A stretch of DNA of 64,000 nt, taken from Deltaproteobacteria bacterium. GTDB taxonomy: Bacteria; Myxococcota_A; UBA9160; JAFDDA01. The notes beneath the pieces were generated by a model that searched no databases, was not told where the DNA came from, and saw only the letters and a list, made by a program, of their open reading frames with translations. The stretch is from NCBI GenBank assembly GCA_019311105.1, contig JAFDDA010000011.1:20750-84749 (forward strand), read 5' to 3'. Below are positions 16,705 to 26,245 of the stretch, one piece after another. How positions within the stretch are numbered: the first letter of the stretch is position 1; every line of letters begins with the position of its first letter. A program made the translations under genes and the position numbers.

Positions 16705-18243
16705 ATGGACGACGGAAAGCCCGACGAGAGCTACAGCGACGAAGCCGTCGAAGCCGCGGCCGACGAAGTCCTCGAAGACGTCGCCGAACTCGGCGATCCC
16801 GAGGGCGCGCCGGCCCTGCCCTCCGCCGCGCTCGCCGCCGCCGCCGCTGCCGCCGCCACCGCCACCGGGCCGGACGCCGCGACCGACGAGCCGGCGGTCG
16901 TCAGCACGCAACCCGAACGCGAGATCTGGGGCCTGGCCTGGCCCGTGATCCTCTCGCAGGTCCTGGCAAGCGCCGTCTCGTTGGTGGACATCGCGATGGT
17001 CGGCCGCCTCACCCGCGAGGCCGTCGCGGCGGTCGGCTACACGACCCAATACGTCTGGCTCACCCAGTCCGTGATCTTCTCGATCGGCATCGCCTGCGTG
17101 GCGATGATGTCTCGGGCGGTGGGAGCCGGGGAGCCCGACCGCGCCCGCAGCGCCTTTGCCGCCACGCTGGTCGTCGCCCTGACGATCGCCCTCGCGATCA
17201 CGGGCGTAGCCTTTGCGGCGCCGGAATTCCTGCTCGGGCTGCTCGATGCCCAGCCCGAGATCGTGGAACTGGCCGTGCCCTACCTGCTGCTCGTGGTCGG
17301 CACGACGCCGCTGCTGGCCGTCTCCCTCACCATCGAGAGCGCCATGCGGGCCGTCAAGGACACCCGCACGCCGATGATCATCGCCGCGAGCATCACCGTC
17401 GTGAAGACCGTGCTGAACGGCTTGCTGATCTTCGGCCTGTTCGGCTTCCCGCGGCTCGAGCTCGTCGGCGCCGGCATCGCGACCGTCGTATCTCTCGTCC
17501 TGGGCCTCGTTCTGTTCGTGGCCGCCGTGCTGCGGAAAGGAACCGACCCCGTGCTGCGGCTGCGGCCGCGCCACTTCATCGCCGCGCGCGCCGTGTTGCC
17601 CCAGGTCGTGCGCATCTCGCTCCCTGCGGTGGGTGAACGCGTGCTGATGAACTCGGCGATGATGACCTACTTCACCTTGCTCGGGACGTACGGCAGCGCG
17701 GCGATCGCGGCCTACACCATCGGGATCCGGATCCTCTCCTTCACCTGGATCCCCGGCGTCGGCTTCTCGGTCGCGTCCTCGACCCTGGTGGGTCAGTCCC
17801 TCGGCGCGAGCCGTCCCGAAGACGCCGCACGGGCGGGCTGGCGCGCCGTACGCATGGCCGTGCAGGTTTCGATCGTGCTGGGTGTCATCTTCGCCATCGG
17901 CCGCGAGCCGCTGGCACGCGCCTTCAGCGTAGACGAAGGCGTCATCACAGAACTCATCCCGTTCATGCTGCTGCTCGCCCTGTCGCAGCCGCTGCTCGGC
18001 CTGCACTTCACCCTGGCGGGCGCCTTGCGCGGTGCCGGCGACACGATGACGCCGCTCATCGCCGCCGGCATCGGCAACTGGGTCTTCCGCGTCCCCCTGG
18101 CCTATCTCGTGACCCGAGTCTTCGAGCTGCCGGTGATCTGGGTCTGGTGGTGCCTCGTCTTCGACCACGTAGCCCGCGGCACAATCCTGGCCATCGTCTT
18201 CCGCCGCGGCCGCTGGAAAGAACGCCTAGGCGCCGAGGTCTAG
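16705..18243 (+). CDS. MATE-family efflux transporter with long N-terminal extension
   Basis: A 512-residue, 12-helix MATE (MatE) antiporter that would export drugs or metabolites using Na+ or H+. Two homologous six-helix halves are visible; VDIAMVGRLTREAVAAVGY opens the first. The protein starts with about 75 non-membrane residues that are acidic and then poly-Ala/Thr, which is unusual for the family. An internal ATG start would not remove it cleanly. Its 3' end lies opposite the run-on reading of clpA. Confidence 0.9.
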   Translation: MDDGKPDESYSDEAVEAAADEVLEDVAELGDPEGAPALPSAALAAAAAAAATATGPDAATDEPAVVSTQPEREIWGLAWPVILSQVLASAVSLVDIAMVGRLTREAVAAVGYTTQYVWLTQSVIFSIGIACVAMMSRAVGAGEPDRARSAFAATLVVALTIALAITGVAFAAPEFLLGLLDAQPEIVELAVPYLLLVVGTTPLLAVSLTIESAMRAVKDTRTPMIIAASITVVKTVLNGLLIFGLFGFPRLELVGAGIATVVSLVLGLVLFVAAVLRKGTDPVLRLRPRHFIAARAVLPQVVRISLPAVGERVLMNSAMMTYFTLLGTYGSAAIAAYTIGIRILSFTWIPGVGFSVASSTLVGQSLGASRPEDAARAGWRAVRMAVQVSIVLGVIFAIGREPLARAFSVDEGVITELIPFMLLLALSQPLLGLHFTLAGALRGAGDTMTPLIAAGIGNWVFRVPLAYLVTRVFELPVIWVWWCLVFDHVARGTILAIVFRRGRWKERLGAEV

Positions 18244-20569
18244 CCGCTGACGAAGGGGACGGTTCTCTTTGATGACGAAACCACCAAGACGCTGGCGTCC
18301 TGACACAGGCCCTGGTTTCGTCATCAAAGCGGAAGAGGAGGCGGTCGCCGTCGCAGTCGACGGTCACGGAACTGCCCTTGTCGAGGTCTCCGAAGAGGAT
18401 CTCGTCGGCGAGGCGGTCTTCGAGCTCGGTCTGGATCACGCGATCGAGGGGACGGGCGCCGAAGTCGGGGTCATAGCCCTTCTCTACGAGGAAACCGCGC
18501 GCCGCGTCGGTGAGCTCGAGCGAGATGCCCTTCTCCGCGAGCCGCCCCTCCACCTGCTTCACGAACTTCTCGACCACGTGGCCCATGACCTCGGGCGTGA
18601 GCGCCTCGAACTGCACCACGGCGTCGAGGCGGTTGCGGAACTCCGGGCTGAACATGCGCTCGAAGGCCGTGCCCTCGCCGCCCTTCCGGCCGCCGGAGAA
18701 GCCGATGGCCCGGCGCGAGGCGTCGCGCGCACCGACGTTGCTCGTCATGATGAGCGTCACGTGCCGGAAGTCGGCGGCGCGGCCCATGTTGTCGGTCAGG
18801 GTCGCGTGATCCATGACCTGGAGCAGCACGTCGAAGACCTCCGAGTGGGCCTTCTCGATCTCGTCGAGTAGCAACACCGTGTAGGGGTTCTTGCGGATCC
18901 CCTCCACGAGTTGGCCGCCCTGGTCGTAGCCGACGTAGCCCGGGGGCGCGCCGATCAGCCGCGCCACGGAGTGCCGCTCGGTGTACTCGCTCATGTCGAA
19001 ACGCAGGAACGGCACGCCCATGGTCTTGGCGAGTTGCTTCGAGAGCTCGGTCTTGCCGACGCCCGTCGGCCCGGTGAACAGGAACGAACCGATCGGATGT
19101 TCGGGGTTCCCGAGGCCGGCACGCGCCCGCTTCACTGCACGCGCCACGGTGTGGATCGCAGCATCCTGACCGAAGACGACCTTCTGCAGATCGGGCTCGA
19201 GATTTTCGAGGCGAATCTTGTCCTGGGTCGAAACCTGGGCCACGGGAACGCCGGCGATGCGCGCGACCGTCTGCTCCATGTCCGGCACGCCGACGCTCTT
19301 GCGCTTCTTCGTGCCGAGCCGAATCGCAGCACCCGCCTCGTCCATGACGTCGATGGCCTTGTCGGGCAGGAAGCGATCCTGGATGTGCTTCACCGAGAGG
19401 TTCACCGCCGCCTCGAGCGCCGGCTTGGTGAACTTCACGCCGTGATGTTCTTCGTACTTCGGGGCGAGGCCCTTCAGGATCTGCACCGTCTCGTCGCTCG
19501 AGGGCTCGTGGACGTCGATGCGCTGGAAGCGGCGCGAGAGCGCACGGTCGCGTTCGAAGTGGCGGAACTCGGCGTAGGTCGTGCTGCCCATGCAGCGCAG
19601 CTCGCCCGAGGCCAGCAGCGGCTTCAGCATGCTCGAAGCGTCCACCGCCCCACCCTGGGCCGCCCCCGCGCCGAGGATCGAGTGGATCTCGTCGATGAAG
19701 ACGATCGGGTTGTCGCGCTCGAGCACGGCGGCGATCAGCGCCTTGAAGCGCGCTTCGAAGTCGCCGCGATAGCGCGTGCCCGCGACGAGCGCGCCCACGT
19801 CGAGGCTGAAGATCTCGGCCGTCTGCATGTCCGCGGGGACGCGTCCCTCGAAAATTCGGAGCGCGAGCCCTTCGGCCAGCGCCGTCTTCCCCACGCCCGT
19901 CTCGCCCACGAGGATCGGGTTGTTCTTCCGGCGGCGTGCCAGCACGTGGACCATCCGCTCGAGTTCGTTCTCTCGGCCCACGAGAGGGTCGAGCTTTCCC
20001 GCCGAGGCGCGCTCGGTCAGGTTGGTCGCGAAGAGTTCGAGCGGGTCGGTGATCTCCTCGCCTTCTTCGTCGAAGCCTTCGAGCCCCGGACCGCCGGGGG
20101 AGATTTCCTCTTCGTTGCCATCCAGGCCCGGCACCTTCGCAATGCCGTGGGAAACGAACTTCAACACGTCGAGGCGCGACACGCCCTGCTGACGCAGCAA
20201 GGTCACGGCGTGGGAATCGGGCTCCTGGAAGATCGCCGCGAGAAGGTCGTCCACCTCGACCTCTTCCTTCTCAGCGGACTCGACGTGGGCGATGGCGCTC
20301 TGCACGACGCGGTGGAAGGCCAGGGTCTGGCGCGCTTCCCCGGGGACGGCCTCGGTGTCGACCTCCACGTCTTCGGCGAAGAAACGCTGCAAGGCCGTCT
20401 TCAGGGCGGCGACATCGGCACCGCAGGCGGACAGCACCTGGACACCCCGCTCGTCGTGGAGCAACGCGTAGAGAAGATGCTCGACGGTGACGTAGGCGTG
20501 GCGGCGCACCGCCGCTTCTCGCAACGCCACCTGAAGGGTCAGCTGTAGCTCTCGCCCGAGGCTTGCCAT
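18056..20569 (-). CDS. clpA: ATP-dependent Clp protease ATP-binding subunit ClpA, with run-on C-terminus
   Basis: An AAA+ unfoldase that feeds substrates to ClpP. Order: N-domain (residues 1-145), first ATPase with GETGVGKT and FIDEIHSILGAG, second ATPase with GPTGVGKTE and LLDEIEKAH. Conserved sequence ends at DRLLFRF (about residue 748, near 18326), which is the normal ClpA length. From there the frame continues for about 89 residues through a repeat element and then antisense to the MATE gene, giving an Arg/Pro-rich tail. The native stop seems lost to the repeat. It starts immediately after clpS. Confidence 0.92.
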   Translation of the reverse strand: MASLGRELQLTLQVALREAAVRRHAYVTVEHLLYALLHDERGVQVLSACGADVAALKTALQRFFAEDVEVDTEAVPGEARQTLAFHRVVQSAIAHVESAEKEEVEVDDLLAAIFQEPDSHAVTLLRQQGVSRLDVLKFVSHGIAKVPGLDGNEEEISPGGPGLEGFDEEGEEITDPLELFATNLTERASAGKLDPLVGRENELERMVHVLARRRKNNPILVGETGVGKTALAEGLALRIFEGRVPADMQTAEIFSLDVGALVAGTRYRGDFEARFKALIAAVLERDNPIVFIDEIHSILGAGAAQGGAVDASSMLKPLLASGELRCMGSTTYAEFRHFERDRALSRRFQRIDVHEPSSDETVQILKGLAPKYEEHHGVKFTKPALEAAVNLSVKHIQDRFLPDKAIDVMDEAGAAIRLGTKKRKSVGVPDMEQTVARIAGVPVAQVSTQDKIRLENLEPDLQKVVFGQDAAIHTVARAVKRARAGLGNPEHPIGSFLFTGPTGVGKTELSKQLAKTMGVPFLRFDMSEYTERHSVARLIGAPPGYVGYDQGGQLVEGIRKNPYTVLLLDEIEKAHSEVFDVLLQVMDHATLTDNMGRAADFRHVTLIMTSNVGARDASRRAIGFSGGRKGGEGTAFERMFSPEFRNRLDAVVQFEALTPEVMGHVVEKFVKQVEGRLAEKGISLELTDAARGFLVEKGYDPDFGARPLDRVIQTELEDRLADEILFGDLDKGSSVTVDCDGDRLLFRFDDETRACVRTPASWWFRHQREPSPSSAARPRRLGVLSSGRGGRRWPGLCRGLRGRRRGTTRPRSPAARRLGSRDRPGGRGRPSCRCRRR
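18247..18329. repeat. 34-bp dispersed repeat plus 17-bp inverted repeat at the clpA 3' end
   Basis: On the minus strand 18280-18247 is a copy of a 34-bp unit, TTTCGTCA-N7-GAACCGTCCCCTTCGTCAG, also found at 26916 and 54260. It overlaps a perfect 17-bp inverted repeat, CTTTGATGACGAAACCA at 18267-18283 against its complement at 18313-18329. The spacer holds a small GACGC-TG-GCGTC hairpin. The element lies between the conserved end of clpA and the MATE stop. It removes a clpA stop rather than supplying one. Confidence 0.8.
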
Positions 20570-20920
20570 CTATTCCTGCTCCACGCCCGCCCGCAGCGGG
20601 TATCCCATCTTCTCGGCCGCCTGATGCACGGCCACGAGCTTGGTCTCCGCGACCTCCAGAACGTACACACCCGCGATCCCGAAGCCGTTCTTATGGATCC
20701 CGAGCATCAGCTGGGTCGCCTCCGCAGGCCCCTTCTGGAATATCTGCTCCAGGATCTGGACGACGAACTCCATGGGGGTGAAATCGTCGTTGTAGAGGAT
20801 GACCTTGAATTTCGGCGGGCGCCGCACCTTGGGGCGCGTCTGGGTCAGGACGCTGCGACCCCGGCCCGGGTCCACGGGGGCCGGCTTCTTGGGAGGGTCT
20901 TCAGCGCACCAAGCCAGCAT
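20570..20920 (-). CDS. clpS: ClpS adaptor protein
   Basis: An adaptor that binds the ClpA N-domain and delivers N-degron substrates. The 116-residue protein has an unstructured N-terminal tail and then the ClpS core: FKVILYNDDFTPMEFVVQIL (with the NDD substrate-binding residues), then EATQLMLGIHKNGFGIAGVY and the ETKLVAVHQAAEKMGYPL helix. The clpA ATG follows its stop directly. An HspQ homologue, another modulator of ClpS/ClpA proteolysis in E. coli, is encoded at 45.6 kb. Confidence 0.96.
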   Translation of the reverse strand: MLAWCAEDPPKKPAPVDPGRGRSVLTQTRPKVRRPPKFKVILYNDDFTPMEFVVQILEQIFQKGPAEATQLMLGIHKNGFGIAGVYVLEVAETKLVAVHQAAEKMGYPLRAGVEQE

Positions 20921-20964
20921 GGGGACACGATAGCTCAGCGTTCGGCCCCGCTAGACTGCGGGCC

Positions 20965-22128
20965 ATGGCCGAGGTGCGGGTTGGTGAGGCGGTGGCAGAG
21001 CTTCCGCGGGATGCGTGGAACGCCCTCGTCGCAGACGGCTCGCCCTTCCTGGAATGGGACTTCCTGGCCTCGCTCGAAGAGTCCGGTTGCCTCGGCCGCG
21101 AGTCGGGCTGGCTGCCGCGGCCCGTCACACTCCACGACGATGCGGGCCGGATGGTCGGCGCCGCGCCGCTCTACCTGAAGGGGCACAGCGAGGGCGAGTT
21201 CGTGTTCGACTGGGGTTGGGCGGACGCCGCCGAGCGCGCGGGCATCCGCTACTACCCGAAGCTGCTGGTCGGTGTCCCGTTCTCGCCGGTGAGCGGTGCA
21301 CGCTTCCTGACCGCCCCCGAGTTCAGCCGCAAGGAACGCAAAGAGGCGATCGCAACGCTCGGCGAGGCCCTGGTGAGCCTCTGCCGCGAGAACGAACTCT
21401 CCGGCGTCCACGTCAACTTCTGCCAGCCCGACGAGCTGGGCGTGCTCCAGAAGTCGGAGTTCGTGGCGCGGGTGGGCATGCAATACCACTGGGTCAACGA
21501 GGGCTACGCCGACTTCGACGCCTACCTCGCGCGCTTCCGCAGCAAGCGCCGCAACCAGATCCGCCGCGAGTTGCGCGGTGTGGCCGAGGCCGGCATCGAG
21601 GTGCGGGTCGCCGTGGGCGACGAGATCGACGAGGCCTGGTTCGAGCCCATGTTCGAGTTCTATCGCGCCAACGTCGACCGCCACCATTGGGGCCGGCGCT
21701 ACCTGAACCGCGAATTTTTCGAACTCCTGCGGCAGCGCTTCCGGGATCGGCTCTGCTTCGCCGTAGCACTCGAGAACGGCGAGCCCATCGCCGGCGCCCT
21801 CAATGTCCAGAAGGGAGACGCGCTCTACGGACGCTATTGGGGCTGCACGCGCGAGGTCCGCTACCTGCACTTCGTCGTCTGCTACTACGAGGCGATCCGG
21901 CACTGCATCGACCACGGGATCTCGCGCTTCGAGCCAGGCGCCGGTGGCGACTACAAGCAACTGCGTGGGTTCGATGCCACGCCGACCCTATCGGCCCACT
22001 TCCTTGCCGACGCGCGCCTCGCCGAAGCGGTAGGCCGCTACCTGGACCAGGAACGTCACGAGTACGCCGATGCCGTGCGTCACCTGCGACGCAACTCGGC
22101 GCTGAAGCCGGGAAACCCGGGGCCCTAG
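20965..22128 (+). CDS. FemAB-like / PF04339 acyltransferase-fold protein
   Basis: A 387-residue protein resembling the DUF482 (PF04339) group of GNAT-like, FemAB-related proteins. Family features are SPFLEWDFLASLEESG, ADFDAYLARFRSKRRNQIRRE, DRHHWGRRYLN, PIAGALNVQKGDALYGRYWG and FEPGAGGDYKQLRGF. Members are predicted to use aminoacyl or acyl donors in envelope metabolism, but the reaction is unproven. There is no signal peptide. It converges on the cvpA-like gene and shares a CTAG with it as mutual stop. Confidence 0.85.
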   Translation: MAEVRVGEAVAELPRDAWNALVADGSPFLEWDFLASLEESGCLGRESGWLPRPVTLHDDAGRMVGAAPLYLKGHSEGEFVFDWGWADAAERAGIRYYPKLLVGVPFSPVSGARFLTAPEFSRKERKEAIATLGEALVSLCRENELSGVHVNFCQPDELGVLQKSEFVARVGMQYHWVNEGYADFDAYLARFRSKRRNQIRRELRGVAEAGIEVRVAVGDEIDEAWFEPMFEFYRANVDRHHWGRRYLNREFFELLRQRFRDRLCFAVALENGEPIAGALNVQKGDALYGRYWGCTREVRYLHFVVCYYEAIRHCIDHGISRFEPGAGGDYKQLRGFDATPTLSAHFLADARLAEAVGRYLDQERHEYADAVRHLRRNSALKPGNPGP

Positions 22129-23084
22129 GCGTCGGGGCCCGGGCCCGCGAGCGCGCGGGCGATCACCTGACGCACGTCCGGGTGGCTCAGCAAGCCGAGC
22201 GTGTCGTTGGCGTAGACCATCTCCTGGACTTCCGGGTCCAGGGTGAGGCGCTCCATGGCCGGGTCCTGCTTCACGGCTTGGATCCGCGGGCCGACCGCGG
22301 CCAGGGCCTCGGCCGAGGCGTCGCGGAAGGCGCGCGAGCTGGCGGCGGCCTCCTCCGAGATCAACCCGAGGTCCGCGAGTTCGCGACGGGTCGTGCCGTC
22401 GTAGGCCAGGGCGAGGAAGCTCGAACGCTCCACCGCCGTGCGGTAGCGCCCGTTCTCCACCTGCTGCCAGAACTGACGGTCGTCCCGGAGCGATTCGAGG
22501 TGGGGGTTCCCGAGCAGGCGCTCCAGGCGTTCGAGAGCTTCGGCGGGGTCGCTGGCAGCGCGCGCCACGGCCGCACCGGTCGGGCCCTGGTCGGCGAGCA
22601 CCCACTCTCCGAGGTTCCGGATCGTCGAACGCGCGATCGGTGCGAAACGCGAGCCCTCGGTGGAGGGCAACGCTTCGTTCCCGGTCTGGGTGCGCAGCAC
22701 ATCCAACGTGATTCCGAACCACCCGATGAGCACCGCGAAGGCCGCGCCGGCGACGGCGCCGACCAAGGCACCGCCGAGGCGGTCGGGTGCGGTTCGCGGC
22801 TGCCCGCCACGGCGCTTCCGATCAAAGGCTTTGACCACCGCGGCAAGAATCTCGACGGAGAGGAGCAACACGAAGAAGGCCGCGAGCCCCCCGGCGGCCA
22901 CGGCCAACATGCCGGACAGACCTCGCGCTTCGAACAGGGGAGCCACCTGAGGCGCGAGCCACCATGCACCGACGTAGGCGCCGACCGCGCCGCCGAGCCG
23001 GACCGACGAGACGAGCAGGCCCCGCACCAGGCCGATGGCCGCGGCGGAAACGAGAATTGCGAGAGCTGCAAGGTCGAGCCACAT
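22125..23084 (-). CDS. CvpA-family membrane protein with C-terminal domain
   Basis: The first 160 residues are a four-span CvpA/colicin V production domain: LDLAALAILVSAAAIGLVRG, a second and third hydrophobic helix, then DRLGGALVGAVAGAAFAVLI. A soluble, Ala/Glu-rich C-terminal half of about 160 residues follows; I do not recognise it, and it probably lies in the periplasm or cytoplasm as a helical domain. The total of 319 residues is longer than the minimal E. coli CvpA. I chose the ATG at 23084 over one 66 bases upstream, because the extra residues are not helix-forming. Confidence 0.85.
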   Translation of the reverse strand: MWLDLAALAILVSAAAIGLVRGLLVSSVRLGGAVGAYVGAWWLAPQVAPLFEARGLSGMLAVAAGGLAAFFVLLLSVEILAAVVKAFDRKRRGGQPRTAPDRLGGALVGAVAGAAFAVLIGWFGITLDVLRTQTGNEALPSTEGSRFAPIARSTIRNLGEWVLADQGPTGAAVARAASDPAEALERLERLLGNPHLESLRDDRQFWQQVENGRYRTAVERSSFLALAYDGTTRRELADLGLISEEAAASSRAFRDASAEALAAVGPRIQAVKQDPAMERLTLDPEVQEMVYANDTLGLLSHPDVRQVIARALAGPGPDA

Positions 23085-23148
23085 GAGCCACGAATCGGCG
23101 CCCCGGCCTCCACCCTGTAGAGGGCTCCGGCTATGCTGGCCGGACGGC

Positions 23149-23625
23149 ATGCCGATGTCCCGAACCCTCGTCTTCGCTTACGGCTCGAACATGCACCCCG
23201 AGCGCATGCTCGCGCGGGTGCCTGCCGCGCTGCCCCGAGGCCGGGCCCGGCTGGCGGGACACCGCCTGGTGTTCAACAAGCGCGGTCGGGATGGCTCCGC
23301 GAAGGCCAACCTCGCGGCCGACCCCGACCCCGAGGCCGGGGTCTGGGGCGTGGTCTGGGAACTCGCCGCTGAGGCGCTCGCGCAGCTCGATCCCTACGAA
23401 GGCGGCTACGCGCGGGTCGGCGTCTCGGTTGTGGCCGAAGACGGTGCGCGGTTCGAGGCCGAGGCCTACGTCTCGGAGCGTCTCACCGACGACCCCGTGC
23501 CCTACGACTGGTATCTCAACCACGTCCTGCGCGGCGCGCGCGCTCACGAATTGCCCGCAGAGTACGTGGCCTGGCTCGAGGGGGTCATCAGCCGGCCGGA
23601 CGAAACCGGCGGAGAGTCATCTTGA
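23149..23625 (+). CDS. gamma-glutamylcyclotransferase-like protein
   Basis: A GGCT-fold protein of about 158 residues. The N-terminal TLVFAYGSNMHPERML is the YGSN substrate loop of the family, and the glutamate in LDPYEGGYARV fits the catalytic acid position. Relatives release 5-oxoproline from gamma-glutamyl amines or glutathione derivatives; substrate is not predictable here. A second ATG six bases downstream is equally plausible. Its TGA overlaps the TTG start of the next gene (TTGA). Confidence 0.88.
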   Translation: MPMSRTLVFAYGSNMHPERMLARVPAALPRGRARLAGHRLVFNKRGRDGSAKANLAADPDPEAGVWGVVWELAAEALAQLDPYEGGYARVGVSVVAEDGARFEAEAYVSERLTDDPVPYDWYLNHVLRGARAHELPAEYVAWLEGVISRPDETGGESS

Positions 23626-24062
23626 AGGTTCGCGCTGAACTCGCTGCCATCGCTCTGTTTGTAGCCTTCGGGCTGTGCGTCGAGATCGTCTTCACCGGTC
23701 TGTCCGAGGGCGCCGGCGGGAGTTTTTGCGGCCAGGTCTCGCTGTTGATGGTGCCCGTCTACACCGTGGCATGGTTGCTGCTCGGGCCCGGGCTCGCTCT
23801 GCTGCGAACGCTGAGCCTCGACGGGTTTCTCGTTCGCCTCCCGCTCACGGTCCTCGTGGTCTACGGCATCGAGTGGGCGTTCGGAGCGTTCTACTGGGAG
23901 ATGGGGCTGCGTCCTTGGCACTACCAGCACGGCTGGGCGAGCGACCTCAGCGGAGGCCACATCACGCTGCTCTACGCGCCGTTCTGGTTCGTGTTCGCCG
24001 CGCTGCTGCCGCCGGTCCACCGGGCGATCCGCGCGGCAGCGCCGCGGTTGGTGAGCGCCTAG
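23622..24062 (+). CDS. small four-span membrane protein
   Basis: A 146-residue protein with about four transmembrane helices, starting at a TTG coupled to the preceding stop and preceded by GGCGGAGAG. Between helices 3 and 4 it has a loop with several aromatic residues ([20 protein letters not shown]). I do not recognise the family with confidence. It ends opposite lipA, the two stops sharing one CTAG. Coupling to the GGCT gene suggests a common transcript, but no functional link is evident. Confidence 0.75.
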   Translation: MKVRAELAAIALFVAFGLCVEIVFTGLSEGAGGSFCGQVSLLMVPVYTVAWLLLGPGLALLRTLSLDGFLVRLPLTVLVVYGIEWAFGAFYWEMGLRPWHYQHGWASDLSGGHITLLYAPFWFVFAALLPPVHRAIRAAAPRLVSA

Positions 24063-24979
24063 GCCGTCGCCGCCTGCAGCTCACGCGCGGCGCGCAGGCG
24101 CCGGAAGTCGTCGCCCGCATGGTACGACGAACGTGTCAGGGGCGACGACGCCACGAGCAGAAAACCCCGGGCATCCCCCGCGCGCTTGAACGCTGCGAAG
24201 TCCTCTGGGGTCACGTAGCGATCGACGCCGATGTGCCCCAGGGTCGGCTGGAGATATTGGCCGACCGTCAGGAAGTCGACGTCCGAGGCGCGCAGGTCCT
24301 CCATCACGCCGAGCACTTCGTCTTCGCTCTCGCCGAGGCCGACCATGATCCCCGACTTGGTGAAGATGCTCGGGTCGAGGCGGCGCACGCGAGCGAGCAG
24401 CGCCATCGAGTGGCGGTAGTCGGCAGCGGGTCGCACCTCGTGATAGAGGCGCGGGACGGTTTCGACGTTGTGGTTGTAGACGTCGGGCCGTGCGGCGACG
24501 ACGGTCTCGAGGGCGCCGTCCTTGCGCAGGAAGTCGGGCGTGAGCACTTCGACGGTGGTCTTCGGCGTCGCAGCACGCAGGGCTTCGATGCAGCGCGCGA
24601 ACTGGCCTGCGCCCCCGTCGGGCAGATCGTCGCGATCGACGGACGTAATCACCACGTGTTCGAGGCCGAGCTCTGCCACCGCTTCAGCCAGACGTTCCGG
24701 CTCCCCGGCGTCGACGGAACGAGGCTTCCCCGTGGCAATGTTGCAGAACGAGCAGGTCCGGGTGCACACGTCGCCCAGGATCATCACCGTGGCGTGACGC
24801 TTGGCCCAGCACTCCCGGACGTTCGGGCAGTTCGCCTCTTCGCAGACGGTGTTTAGCTTGTGGCGGCGCACGATGGCGCGCGTCTCGTCGTAGATGGGGG
24901 AAGGCGAAACGCGCACGCGCAGCCAGGGCGGCTTGCGTTCGCGCGGGCGCTCGACCTGCGGATAGCGGGCACGGCCCAT
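24059..24979 (-). CDS. lipA: lipoyl synthase
   Basis: A radical SAM enzyme that inserts two sulfurs into octanoyl-lipoyl domains. Both clusters are visible: the auxiliary [12 protein letters not shown] (Cys46, 51, 57) and the radical [11 protein letters not shown] (Cys72, 76, 79). Further motifs are [25 protein letters not shown] and the C-terminal RSSYHAGD, which includes the conserved auxiliary-cluster serine region. I prefer the ATG at 24979, behind GGGGGA; one 39 bases upstream is possible. It would complete lipoylation begun by LipB (4.3 kb) on the E2 (5.1 kb). Confidence 0.96.
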   Translation of the reverse strand: MGRARYPQVERPRERKPPWLRVRVSPSPIYDETRAIVRRHKLNTVCEEANCPNVRECWAKRHATVMILGDVCTRTCSFCNIATGKPRSVDAGEPERLAEAVAELGLEHVVITSVDRDDLPDGGAGQFARCIEALRAATPKTTVEVLTPDFLRKDGALETVVAARPDVYNHNVETVPRLYHEVRPAADYRHSMALLARVRRLDPSIFTKSGIMVGLGESEDEVLGVMEDLRASDVDFLTVGQYLQPTLGHIGVDRYVTPEDFAAFKRAGDARGFLLVASSPLTRSSYHAGDDFRRLRAARELQAATA

Positions 24980-25111
24980 TTCGGATCCCCCTGGGTCCCG
25001 GATCGGACTTTCGGGCATCCGACCGGGGTCGGCAATCCGAAGCGGGCCTGCCCTCGCGGTAGATGAGGTGCCCTGCTCGCCCTACTCTGCGGGCTCACCG
25101 GAGGGATCGCC

Positions 25112-26221
25112 TTGGACGTTCGCGCCGCCGTCGCCTGGGAGGCCGGCAAGCCTCTCGCCATCGAGACCGTGCAGCTGGAGGGCCCGAAGGCGGGCGAGGT
25201 CTTGGTGGAGGTGAAGGCCACGGGCCTCTGCCACACCGACGCCTACACCCTGTCGGGCAGGGACCCCGAAGGCTTGTTCCCCTCGATCATGGGCCACGAA
25301 GGTGCCGGGGTCGTCCTGGAGGTCGGCGCGGGCGTCAGCTCCGTCGCGCCTGGGGACCACGTGATCCCGCTCTACATCCCGGAGTGTCGGCAGTGCAAGG
25401 CGTGCCTGTCAGGCAAGACGAACCTCTGCATCGCCATCCGCGCGACCCAGGGCCAGGGCCTGATGCCGGACGGAACGAGCCGCTTCTCGCTCGGCGGCGA
25501 CGTGCTGCACCACTACATGGGGACCTCGACCTTCGCGAGCCACACGGTGCTGCCGGAGATCTCCGTGGCAAAGGTTCGCCCGGACGCCCCCTTCGACAAG
25601 ATTTGTTACATCGGCTGCGGCGTGACCACCGGCATCGGCGCAGTGATCAACACCGCGAAGGTAGAGCCCGGCGCGAACGTGGTGGTCTTCGGGCTCGGCG
25701 GGATCGGCCTGAACGTCCTGCAGGGCGCGCGCATGGCGGGCGCCGACAAGATCGTGGGCGTCGACACGAACCCGGCCAAGCGCGAGCTCGCCGAGCAGTT
25801 CGGGATGACCCACTTCGTCAATCCGAAAGAGGTCGAGGGAGACCTCGTCGCCTACCTCATCGACCTCACGGATGGCGGTGCCGACTACAGCTTCGAGTGC
25901 ATCGGGCGCACGGACACCATGCGCCAGGCTCTCGAGTGCTGTCACCGGGGTTGGGGCGAGAGCGTCATCGTTGGCGTGGCCGGCGCCGGAGAAGAAATCT
26001 CCACGAGGCCGTTCCAGCTCGTGACGGGCCGCGTCTGGAAGGGCACGGCCTTCGGCGGCGCGCGTAGCCGCACGCAGGTGCCGAAGATCGTCGACTGGTA
26101 CATGGAGGGGAAGATCGAGATCGACTCCCTCATCACGCACAAGTTGCCGCTCGAACGCATCAACCACGGCTTCGACCTGATGCACGAGGGCAAGTCGATC
26201 CGCACGGTGGTGGAGTTCTAG
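25112..26221 (+). CDS. frmA: S-(hydroxymethyl)glutathione dehydrogenase (class III alcohol dehydrogenase)
   Basis: A zinc- and NAD-dependent enzyme that oxidises the glutathione adduct of formaldehyde. It has the catalytic zinc ligands in [18 protein letters not shown] and the Cys of [10 protein letters not shown], the four structural-zinc cysteines in [15 protein letters not shown], and the NAD-binding GLGGIGLNV. At 369 residues it is full length. It starts at TTG behind GGAGGGA. The usual partner S-formylglutathione hydrolase is not adjacent. Formaldehyde could arise from demethylations by the P450s encoded in the window (inference). Confidence 0.95.
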   Translation: MDVRAAVAWEAGKPLAIETVQLEGPKAGEVLVEVKATGLCHTDAYTLSGRDPEGLFPSIMGHEGAGVVLEVGAGVSSVAPGDHVIPLYIPECRQCKACLSGKTNLCIAIRATQGQGLMPDGTSRFSLGGDVLHHYMGTSTFASHTVLPEISVAKVRPDAPFDKICYIGCGVTTGIGAVINTAKVEPGANVVVFGLGGIGLNVLQGARMAGADKIVGVDTNPAKRELAEQFGMTHFVNPKEVEGDLVAYLIDLTDGGADYSFECIGRTDTMRQALECCHRGWGESVIVGVAGAGEEISTRPFQLVTGRVWKGTAFGGARSRTQVPKIVDWYMEGKIEIDSLITHKLPLERINHGFDLMHEGKSIRTVVEF

Positions 26222-26245
26222 CGGCCGACGGCCGATACGGGCCCC

